This document shows, one piece after another, positions 21,319 through 33,300 of a stretch of DNA of 51,712 nucleotides (its first letter is position 1; each line of letters opens with the position of its first letter). The translations under genes were made by a program, and so were the position numbers. Under the pieces are notes generated by a model that was not told the origin of the DNA, ran no database searches, and saw nothing but the letters and a program-made list of their open reading frames with translations. Source of the stretch: Phoronis australis (lineage: Eukaryota > Phoronida > Phoronidae); NCBI GenBank assembly GCA_002633005.1, contig NMRA01000728.1, positions 126,504-178,215 on the forward strand, written 5' to 3'.

Positions 21319-24300
21319 GTATGTTGATATTTGGTTATTTTCTAATTAAATATGGACCTTATCTATTAGGCGTTACATCTACAGACACGTTGATGACGAG
21401 GGGAAATTAATGCTGAGTTTTTCAAATTTTGTCAGATTTCTATTATTGTAATGATTGCGATTTTTTTATTTATTACGAACAATAGAAAACGCATTAATGC
21501 TATCGTATTTACTTTAACATTGCTATGACGTAGCTAAGTGCATCGCTTTAAAACATTAACAAATGCATCTTACAATAATATACTGCTGGCTTGTTAGACT
21601 TGAATTGTGAAATGATTATTTCGATATTTATCAATTTGCATGTCAATTCTTTTATGGTATGTGGTCCAAACTATAAATCAAAAAGTGGTCTGTCTGAATT
21701 ATTACAGAAGATAATATACCAAAAATGTGCATTTTCTGTTAAAATCATACATCATTTCAAACTTTTTAAAATTGTTTTAAATATAAGACTGGTTTGATAA
21801 ACAAAGACTGTTCACTCATTTATGCATAAAGAAATTTAGGGGCTGTCTAAAAAAAATTTGGACTGTTTCTTGCAGAGGGGAACAGACCGTGCGTAAGTAG
21901 AACGTGGTTAAAAGTAAGCCAAATATGAAACTTTGATGGACTAGGAACTGAGCCAAACTGCGGCAAAAATGTATTCCACTGATACAAACCTTTCGATAAA
22001 AATAGCAAGTCAGCGAAAATTTGTCAGTTTTCGTCCATTCTAGCTTTTACCTGTGCGAGAGAAACTTGGTTACTAAGCAACGGCTTTCTTTTCTGTCAAT
22101 GAAACTAGCAACTCATCAGCAACTATTTTCGCTCTTTATAGTGTATGGTAATCATATCTGACTTCCAACTTGAAAGAAATTATGCGTTTGCCTTGAAATT
22201 TGTAATTCTGTCAGAATTTCAATATAGCTTCACATGTATTTTATATAAGATGATGCTATAACAAAATTAAAAATATAGTTTTCATTTAAGGCATATTGAA
22301 TACTTTTAAATACTTCCCTCAAAGTTCAGCAATACTTTAGCATTGCAAATTAATCTTCAAAACCTTTGTACGGAAGTGAAAGAAAAGTATGCCATTTTAA
22401 ACTCAAGTTTCGATACACGAAAATCTTGCAATTGTACTAATGGCTGTGTGATAATTTATCTTTACCTACATACAGTTCAATACATCTTTATTTTCAGTAT
22501 GCTACCCAGCCAGACACCATTCCCAGTAGCGTGCCAAGGGATTCCAAACCTCGTGACGTCTCGGCTATTTCCCGTCACCCCGAGGCCTGTTTATTCCGTT
22601 CCCATGGGGCAGTCTCTGTTCACACAACGAGACTTGGATCTTGTCTTGTACGGCTACGCGCCAAATTACTCTTTGTTGGGGACGCACCCACTCAGACATG
22701 CTTTGTCCGGCGTCTTCTCATCCGCAGGTATTTTTTGTTTTTATAACTGGCGTAAAATGAACTGGTGTAAATGACAGTTTAGTAACTGTGGGACAAATGA
22801 AATTGTACAACAAATATTTCGTCGGGAATGCTATGGAAAACAAAAATTCGAAGATGCGTTGTGTAAACTATAGTTGCGTTTCGCCCTGCGTAGTCAACTA
22901 ATAACGAAAATTGAATAAGACCATTTACATGATCACCGAAACTAATGGCGACTCAATTAAACGCTTTAGAATTTATTGAAGTTGAACAATCCTAACTACA
23001 GGGCCAGGTATCTAATCTTTGTACTCGAAACGAACTCGAAACTACTTTTGGCAATTTCTCTGCTCCTTTTGTGCAAACTTAAGATAATTAGTTATCAGAC
23101 TGAGCTCGAATACATTATAGTTTAAGCATAGGAGTTTCTAGTTCAAGTTTGCCCTTGAAGACCCTTATATTCGTGCTACAAACTCGAGTAAAAACTTCAA
23201 ATTTCGAGTTCAAACTCGAACTTATTGCTTTAATATTGGGTTTACAAACTGTGAACTAAGGGCAATGAATTATCTATATAAGTTATTGTGTACTCGAGCA
23301 TAGAATAATAGACACTTATCTCGAATTCGCCCAAAAGTAGAGTACAAAATGCCAAACCTAATTTCGAGTTCCATTTTGAGTAAAAAGATTGGAGACCGGA
23401 CCCTGGTTTCAATATGGTCCGTCTGCGTATTGCCAGTCACTTGAATTGTCAGTACATTCAGTATTAATTCCAAGATGGGATGACATTCGTAATAAATTCG
23501 TCAAGAATTCAACACTGACGGCTTAATAACAAGGTCGCAATACAGCTTTGACTCATAGATGTAGTTTGTAATCGATTAGTCTGTGATACCAAGTTAGATA
23601 ATCGCAATAACAAAAAAAAAACGAATTTCATGAAATTCTGGAATCCACACTTGTTGTTTCGTTTTATAATTTCGAGAGTTCTAGACATAAAATGGGAAAT
23701 AGAGAAAATGATGCGTAAAGAAAAGTCTTATTGATTAAAAGAGATCAAAGTTAGGGTGTGTCACAACTGCTATGTAATCCTGTCTTCATTGGTGAAAGTG
23801 ATAAAAAATTTTGTTGACAGATAAAGTAAGAACTTAAGACAATCCAGAAGGGTGTAGTACATGTCTTAAATATTCACCGAACTTTTTGTTTCCGCCAATT
23901 ACGAACGTAATTAGACTCATTTAGATACGTTTTCCTTTGTTTTTAACCAATTAGAGACATGTAATTAGAATCATCAGTTCTCTTTGTTTTCAACAGTGAA
24001 TGGCACAGAATAAGATTTGTCCATTTCAAGTTGTTCCTAAATTATTTTATTTCTTTGATTACAGACCTGCGTTTATTTGCGTTACTTTTCGTTAAAAAAA
24101 TAAGTTTCGCGTCATATAACAGTCGTTGGCGCACTGCCAGAAAACAAAATAATAAAGCTGACGATTTTATGTCAGTGTCTGTTTATTTTGAAAAAATAAT
24201 GACATGCTAAGGAGCATATCTTGCCAATGAATTTGAACTAAACAGATTTGCGTTAAAATTGGTTTCATATGGAGGCAACTATAGCGAAGCGCATGTATAT

Positions 24301-27300
24301 CCTGAGGTTATGAGTTCAACAAGTACAAAACCAGGTTTCTATTTAAAATCAACCTTGTAATGGGTGGTCCAGGTATCTCCAAAGAGTTATCTCTAGTTAA
24401 TCCTTACTTATAAGATCAAACTGGTTGGCACAGTTAGTAATTCGCCTCGTTATCATATCACGAACCGGTTCGTCAGCAGACGTCCCCCTTTCACGTTAAC
24501 AAAGTACGTGTGTAGTGGACACAATCGAATGTTTGGTTAATTAGGCAAACCAGATTATATTCTTGCCATAATATTGAGCAACTTCTGTCTAAAGAAAACC
24601 AACAATATAAACATTGAATTGTACAATTTGCCGACTAATGACTCGAATCAACGCTGGTGGCAAAGCCGACAAATGTTTAGACCTTTCCTACCATCTACAA
24701 CAACGAGGGCATAATGTGAAGCCAGGCGGTCCTTTGATCTGAAGGGGGTCTAATTCTTCTAACGCCACGTCAAGTTTGTTCTAGCCCGGGGACCAAACTA
24801 TAACACCGATGAATAACAAGTAGCTAATATATTTGCTAATAGCAATAATAGTGTTGAATTCAGGTGGTATTGTAACATGGCCCTAGTAGTCAATTTATAC
24901 TAAATACCGTGGAGTGGTTTACCAGCATTTGTCCAAGTCATGTTTTGATTTCATTACCATTCAGCGAATCGCATTCATTCGTTTAGTGTAGCCAAGAGAT
25001 GTGACCGTGTTGCTCAATGGGGTTTTAAAGACGCGAAGTACAACAAAGTCAAGATACAACCAAAATATTCCTTTGTGGAGGGGGTTTATTTGCTTATGTT
25101 TATGTCTAGTTAGTCATTCATCTCAAGACGACAATGTTGTTTCTCACACGGTCAGTTATTTTGTTCTGTCTTCTTTATGAATTCGACTAAGAGCCCGTGA
25201 AAGGGACTTAGCGAGTAAATATTGTGATACAATCATTAAGATGCCTAAAAAAGCAAAACGTTAGAGACTTTCCTGACTGTGGTGGCCAAACGATTCAATT
25301 CACTATGTTTTGACTCAGGCTATCTTGTGTTGTGATAAATTTTAAGAATGTCTTTGGGATGAATGCAGCGAAGAAAGTGATCCGACTGGCTGTCTCCATA
25401 CTCCGCACGGAGAATGAGCAGAGCAAACAGCATCGTGCGACAAAGAAAATAAACCAAGCCACAAATCTCCGCTAAGTTTATATTAAAAAACATAACAAAA
25501 TAATAATAACAGGTTGGCGAACAAGGAAAGGTATTCTAATGTTTCAAACAATTAAGCGCGTGTATAGGATGGCGCATAAAGGGGAATTGTTAATTGGCGC
25601 GTTATTAACTTGAAACTATTTGCCTTCCTTTGCGTTCGTTCTTTAAAAGATATGCAATCGTACATGTAAATCAGTTACGCATATTATCCTCAAGATAACA
25701 AACACGTTTAGGTATACCGCTCTGAGATAACAAACACGAAGCTTTAAGGAGACGGGTAAAATCAAAAATGTGTGTTTGAATGAAAATGACGCTATCAGAC
25801 TTCAAGTGGAATGTCAAGTATGTTTTGCATTCTATGAACAATAACGCGTAGTTCACGTTTATTATAAATTAGTGTGTACTTAGATACATTTGACAACGTA
25901 CGGTTGCTGTGGTCATCGTTTACGTTTCAGATTTCGTAGAGAGCATGCAACTACTCTATCCTGGTTCTTCATTAAAAACAACAGCTTAGTATCATATCGT
26001 GTTCACTTTTCACAAATTTGCTATACATTCCGTGAACGCACAATGAAGATTTATTTATTATACTGACAAACGTGAAACCCAATTACAAGGGGTCCTATCC
26101 AGTCTAGTATCTTGTAGCACTGAAATTACCACCAGTTTTAAATATTGTAAGCACAAACTGGATAACAGGAAAAATGCCCAATACTGCACTCTAATTGAGT
26201 ATGTTGTCAATGGAAGTGATGACGTCACAGAGTGATGTTTAAGCTCTCCTTACAACACTTTTAATTTTATTGGAAAATTCGTAGTTCGTTGTGAGAGGAA
26301 TTAGACTACGGACTGTAATTTTAAAACGAAGTTCCAATCGTAAAATTCCGTTGGCTAATTGGTTATTGGGATTTACATATTTCAACATTTAATGCTGTTT
26401 TCCACTCGGATTGATAGTAGAAAACATGCATGGCAAATTTCCTCCGAGTCTAAGCTTCTAAAAATGAATTGTGTAGGCTCCTTGAACCTTGAAAATGTGT
26501 TAATATACCTCGTCGTCTTGGGAATTACGCGCTTAAAGATAAAGAAGTCGTTATTTCCGTGCACATTTTAAACATGTGCCAAAATAAAAGTGTTCTCAGC
26601 GTCTATTCTCTTCGTACCATGTTTCGGATAACTTTGAACTATATTAGAGCATACAAGACAATACGATATTGAAATCTACGCGGTCACACTTCCTTGTCGG
26701 TGCGCGCAAATATACGAACCCTGTTTTCGATAGACCTGAGGTATTGAAATAAATATACGTTTATGTCCACATTGTAGGTTTTTAGAGTCGCAATGACTAT
26801 CTTACATTTACTTAACAGCCAAAATTGTGCGAGCCACAAATGTAATTTCGACGAGATGTTATGAATACACTGTTGGAATACACTGCCACACATAGACTAT
26901 ATAAGATGCCATTTTTGGACTCAAAAGTTGTTCAACACTTTATTATCTTTTTACAGCCTTTGAAAAATTGGTCGGTTGTGCAAAATGTCCCTGTAATCGG
27001 CCCTGTTGAATTATTAAACGAAGAATTCTGGCGATTCCGCAATTTTAGGGTTGTCAAAAGATGACGATTTCGATGTACTTGTAATTGTTGACAATGGAAA
27101 TAGAATACTATCACGGTATGAAACCGATTTTATGAAAGTAAAAGGCCTAATTCGATCGTCGTTTTTGGCCAATTAAACGAAGCGACATGCAGCTTTAAAA
27201 GGACATTGCCGTTTCTACTGCCGAAAAACGAAAGTTATTGGTGAACGGGATAGATTTTTGAAGTTAGTTTTGCCAGAACTGTGTTAAAATACTTTGTTGT

Positions 27301-30300
27301 GCTTTGTGGTTTTATCAAAAATGCCTATTCTCGTCGTTGTCTGCCAGACTTTACCTGTAAGAGTTAAATACGCTTAAAATATTCTAAGACGGCTAATGAA
27401 TTTAGCTCAGCCAGCAAGCAGCGACGCGCGAGTTTCAGGAGCTAGGGCTGATCTCAAAATTGTTTTTCCGATGTCACTTTAATAGTGTAATGTGGACCAG
27501 AGGCTTGTTTATACGCGAATGAAAGAACCCGTGCACATATAGATTCATGTAGCGAAAGAATATATGTTTTAAGTTATGTATCGGATGCACTTCTTTAGTT
27601 TACGATTTCTATCAAGGACATTTTTGCAGTGACACATAAAAATTAGAGTCAACATCCCTTACTTGGATATTATCAATTTGTACCAAAACCACATCATTAT
27701 CGTCAACAAATGGCACTGAATCTGATGTCGTCCACAGACAGAGTTTAATTATTAATACAAGGCACGTTTGTAACTTGACGTTTATTTCCCTCGCTTACCA
27801 TCAACTTTAATGGTTACAAGCATCGAATTTCGTATAGCGACACCCTAACCATAACGAAAATTTAAATAGTCGTATAGTCGGAGATTGAAATCTATTATAA
27901 AAATGTCAGTGAGTCATTGCCCAGGGAAGCCTGCCGACAACCATGTATCTAACTCGCACTTACGGACCCTTTACTAAATCCGATTAGGTATCACAACAAT
28001 CGCAGAATTATCCCGTGACAAAATGATCGAGTTGTCAACCTTAGTTCTCGGGCTATTGTGAAAAATATACGGGATACTATTTCAATTTGTCATTACAATG
28101 AGTAAACTTAATGAAACCTGGGAGCCTAACTGCACCTAGTCACCTGCGTAATTACATTAAGAAACATCACCAAACATCATCAAATGATCAAAGTTGACAC
28201 TTGACATTTTAAGTCTCAGTAGCGGCTTTAAACCACGAACCAACACACTGCGTCAATGTAAAGTGTTACCCGCTGCGGTTTTGATTTGGCGGTTGTTTGC
28301 TTAGTTTCCTGCCGCCAGGGTCGCAGGAAGAAAAAGGCGATAAAAGTCCAAAATAAGAACGAGTCTAATCAAGCCCCTCAATGGGTAGATTTAGATGGGC
28401 GCTTGACCCTCCACGGCACTTAGGGCAGTAGCATAAAAACAGCGGCAGCGGGGTACCACATTAGGACTATCACTGTGAAGGTATATCGCGGGGCATTGTG
28501 ATGGAGCTGTCTCACCCAGCTCATTATGATCTCCTGCATCCGCCAGTGCCCTGTTTAGTGTATATCTGTAGTAGCTCAATAGGCAAACTAGGGGCGTACT
28601 GCTAAGGAGTAGGGCGTCCTCATAACAGGCTGAGGTCAGGCCTCATAGGCACAGTATAGTTGTAAAACTTTGATAACAATTCTGATGAATGGATGTATTA
28701 TGTGATGATCAGAGGGAATGTGACTATCATGGAGACCAGCAAGGGTGTCTCGTTATAGCGACCTTGTCCCAAACGCCTAATACCTTAGGGACCAAGAAAC
28801 CCTATTCTGCCACCGAGGGAATTTTGGAAGTCTTAGCAATGAACAGTAAGAAACAATCTATCCAACGGCACGTCATCAAATTTGTTTCTTTCATTGCTCG
28901 ACCCACTTAGCATTGTGTGTAAATGCCGCAGAATCAGAGGGTGGCACGATATTTCGGTTAGTACCGCGCTATTCCAGTTATCTGTGGAAGAAAAAATTCT
29001 TTTTGTTCTCTTACAGGCCTACAACAAATGACGCCCGTGCACCAGCGTATTCCAGTTCCAGTTCACGCTCAGGAGAGTTTCCCGAGTACATTGGATCTCC
29101 CACGTGGTAAGTAGATTCCAAGATTCCTTCTAGTGCTGATATGTCACGTGCTCGTGAAACGAGTCATTGATAGAATAACTACTAGTTTGAAGAATTCAAG
29201 AAATATGAAACATATTAGTTCAACGCAAAAAATAATGTTTTTAGTGGAAACGTTATATACTTTTAGTTTTGATCTGAACTTCATTGCTTGTATCCCTAAT
29301 AAATTTCTCCGTCAGAAAAGTAAAAAGAGTGCCAGTCGCGAAGTTCTTCGAAACTGGCTACCTACAAAACTTTAGAAAATAAGGATTGCCCAGTTGTTAA
29401 AAGCGACGCATTTTTCAAAACAGCACTTTAGTAAGTGTCAATTTTCATATTTGATTTTTTATTTGCTATTGTAATTTCCACGTTTCCAGGACTCGGCATC
29501 TTTCACAGTAATGCTATGAATCACAAGGGGGTATTCTGCACAGAGGCAGTTATACCGAAGGGTACTAAATTCGGTCCATTCAAAGGTCGCATCGTGCACG
29601 CTGATGAGGTGAAATCGTTCGACGACAACTCTCACATGTGGGAGGTGAGTTACACTGAGAATGTTGAAAACGAGATCTCGATTTTAAAGACGAGACTGTG
29701 TAGGCTTTCGGAGGGCTAAACTCTGCAACTTCCAACCGAGATTAAAATAAAACGTGTTTGAGAGGGTAAAGATACTCCAATCCGTTTCATTTCAATCAAA
29801 CACTTCAAGAAATTTAATCCGCGAAACAATCTAGTTGCAGTTTTTCTCAATTGATGCTCTTTCAAACCATCATTAAATCTTTCAAAATAACTAGAATTGA
29901 ATGTTTTTCAAAATATTTTTTCAATTTCGTGCGGTGCACTAACAAAATGTACGCTACAGTTGAACGGCATCGAACTTCACTTTTCGTCGATTGCAAGTAA
30001 AAACTGCAAATACTTCCAGGGTTGTAATTTCAAGATGTTCCTACTTTAGTAATGTCTCTCGACAAACTTTCTCTATGTTCTAATTGGTGGAAAGAAACGA
30101 AATAGTTTACAAACACGCCAATATCAATTCTATGTTGTTTAGATTTGTTTGTTTTTTTTTTTTTTTTGAAAAATGATAACCTGATGGAAAGGCATCATTT
30201 GATGATATTGTCGACAATATAAAATATTGAACTTTCGTGCCGTGGCTTTCGTACTAACTGCTGCTATATTAACGCTGTTTCAATTTATTTCAAAAACCTT

Positions 30301-33300
30301 TTTCTGAAGCGATGGAAATCTCATCGTTACTCGATTTCGGCATCTTCATATTTCGGATTCTGACTTCACGTTTTTAAATAACCGTAAAATGCGAACGACG
30401 AGGTACGTGCAAAAACTGGTAGTCAATCGACACTCCTCTGGCTACCGTAGATGTAAGGCTTGTTGGTGCATAGCATTGAAAAACTAAGGGCGCAGCGTTG
30501 TGATTTACTCTAGACTTCTTCGCCTCAGGATGCCGAGTGCGAGAGCATAGATTGAAAATAAGAGAACGACAAGCCTTTTATTTTGCATCACAACTTACAA
30601 AAGGAAGGATATAGCGAACAAATAAGGAAATAGTCTGACAAGTGGAGTAGACCCCATATTGATAAAGTATGGAGCTGGTTGGAGCCTGACCGAGCGTCCA
30701 CTGCCGCAGTGAAGTGGATACACATGTCTACACTCTTTCGAAGTGCTGCTTTCACTATAGGTGGCGCTGTGTCAGAGGGTGGAGAGCGCGTCACCACGTG
30801 ACTAATCTCAAAGACATGCGCTACAGCATATGAAAGAATTCGTCGGACAATCAATAGATGACCGTGAAAACTGAGTGCAAGAGTACACTATGCAATATTA
30901 TTAGTTTCTGTAGCAGTAGGAAAGAAATGTCTTTTGTAACACAGGCACGCGCCTTTTGATAAATGTTTGCGACATCTTTCGGAAAGTGATGACATCTTCG
31001 CCATAGCAAAATTTACTCAGAAATCGGTTTGCTAATAATCAAATACTGAAAAATTATAACGAAGTGAAACTAGTTCCTACAATTTGTTATGAAATGTATG
31101 CAAATTTTGTGGAAGAAGAACACTTGATTGAAGAATCTCTGAATTAAAGAAACGGAGTTTCTTCAAAATTTATCCCCAGAGTTTTGGGTAAGAAAAAGGT
31201 ATCTTGTAAAAGGTGTTCAAGCGAAACTGGCGTTTGGTCAATGTCAGTAGAATGCAACAACTGACTAATGAAGATTCTATATCTCTTCTTCAAATGAAAT
31301 TCATTTTTGTCTATCTTAGGTATTTACACCAGAGGGCAAATTAAGCCATTTCCTAGATGGCAAAGGTGCAGCTGGTGGGTGGATGACCTACGTGAACTGT
31401 GCGCGTTATCCAAATGAACAGAATCTCGTCGTACATCAGTCAGAACAAGACATTTACTACGAAGCGTGTAAGGATATACCAGCAGGGACGGAACTACTTG
31501 TCTGGTACGGTGACACCTATCAACAATTTATAGGTATCCCATTGACTATGAAAGAGAACGCGAATGTCAAGAATTCCGACGTAGGAAAGAAAACGGAAGG
31601 TTGGTCATGGTGATTGTCTTGCATACTGTAATAAGTATATGTCATTCAGTTAGTCACGCTAGACAACAAAATCAAGACAATATTTAGCTTTTGTGCAATA
31701 AAATTCGAGTGAAAATTGTTGTAAGTTGGAGTCAACAAAAACAAAACTACGAATACTGTTTGAGCTACGCTACTAACATTATTTGACAGTGTCATATGAT
31801 TCGCACAAGCGATGTAATGTCTCAATCCATATCCTCATCGACTTGTATGAATTTTCAGCATTAGACGGTTACCAATGCGATCGATGTGGGAAAATGTTTG
31901 CTTACGCTTACTACAGAGATAAGCACCTCAAATATACACGCTGTGTTGACCAGGGCGACCGGAAATATAAATGTCATCTCTGTGACAGGTACGTGACTCC
32001 ACCTAGCGATGGTAAGAGTTTCCATGCTACTACATACTTGTCGGCACACTACAAGCACGGGGTGTGCTGCAAACGTGGCATCGTAAGAGCTTTCCTGATG
32101 CAATGGCAACATTTTAGGGCGTTCCTCCTCAGATGAATTTAGATTTTAGTATGGACACGATGTTTTAATACGTGGTAGTGTGCCAGGTGCTCTGCCATGT
32201 CGAAAATACGTTTCATTTTTACTCACCATCAACGGCAAATCTTAAGTTACCAAACGCATGTTATCTTTCCATACAATGATAGAAAAATGTTTCCACTGAC
32301 AAGCAAGTTCATGCAGGGTTTTGGCAACTGAGTGGAACGTGTCAAGAGTCATCAATGATGACAGCGTTAGCCAGACCTTTCAAAACTGGGCCGCTCTACA
32401 TCAACAGATGAATACAATCTGCTGTCATCGTGGCAAAGACAATTTTGAAACTTGATTTTCAGAGTTAATCAGCCTTTATCGTGACGATTTTAACATGTCC
32501 TGTTAAAGGTGCACTTCGCCCCTGTTTAGTTGTCAGTCTTGAATTCTTGACCGAACCATAAAACATTACCTCGCTCATCCGATTTGTTGCTGACTGTGTC
32601 AGTGTCACGGTGAATAAGCCAGAGAGGTAAATACATTTCCTGGTCATTTTTTCGCAAACATAACATTTCTCTTCAATTAAGGATGTCTGGAAATTGTTCA
32701 TTTGAGTTAGTCCGAGTTTTATCAGAATCATTTACTGCAGTGATTTGTTCTTGTAACAAATAACCGTATTTCACACACTGTCTCGCTTAGTTTTGGGAAT
32801 TCGTAACAGGTGGCGGAAGCGCAGTTTGTATGTTCACCAATGGCGAAAACGGACGTATCTGTCCAAGACCGAAAACCAAAAACCGATTTTGTGTTCATGA
32901 AACGATCTTTTCTGAATATTTGTCGTCGGTACTATCTGAGGCAAATATTTGGTCTTTAGTCTTTAGTCTTTTAAGTCACTTTTCGTGAATCCGGCCCCAG
33001 CTCAATGCTAATAACTAATAAGTCTGTCCTATCCATCAATAGTCCCTAAAATGCAATTTTCGGCCTTAAAACCTATGAAGTTGCTTTAAGCATAGTATTT
33101 TAAAACCACTCCTTTTGTCTTATTAATAAAGGTCGTTCGAAAAGAGAGACAGGCTGCGTATTCACATATTGCATGTGCACGAAAAGCACAGACCTCACAA
33201 ATGTACAGTGTGCGACAAAAGCTTCTCCCAGTCGTCCAGCCTCAACAAACATATGCGAGTGCACAGCGGGGAGCGACCGTACAAATGCATTTACTGTAGC

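Larger units (their letters stand above)
21319..29016 (+). other. PRDM14 introns 1 and 2 (exon 2 lies between)
   Basis: Intron 1 is 21319-22497 and intron 2 is 22728-29016. Intron 2 holds the 409-bp MITE and a stretch at 27176-27365 shared with 47160-47500. Apart from these I see only AT-rich sequence and chance frames. Long first introns of developmental regulators often carry enhancers, but none can be told by eye. Confidence 0.7.

Noticed and set aside
22343-22497. Upstream extension of exon 2 as coding (MQINLQNL...)
   Set aside because: It is intronic. A clean TTTATTTTCAG acceptor and an in-phase exon 1 explain the start.
22531-22746. 71-codon plus-strand frame starting MPRDSKPRDV
   Set aside because: It is a shadow of PRDM14 exon 2 in the wrong frame.
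28913-29110. 65-codon frame across PRDM14 exon 3
   Set aside because: It is in the wrong frame. The phase from exons 2 and 4 requires the LQQMTPVHQ reading.
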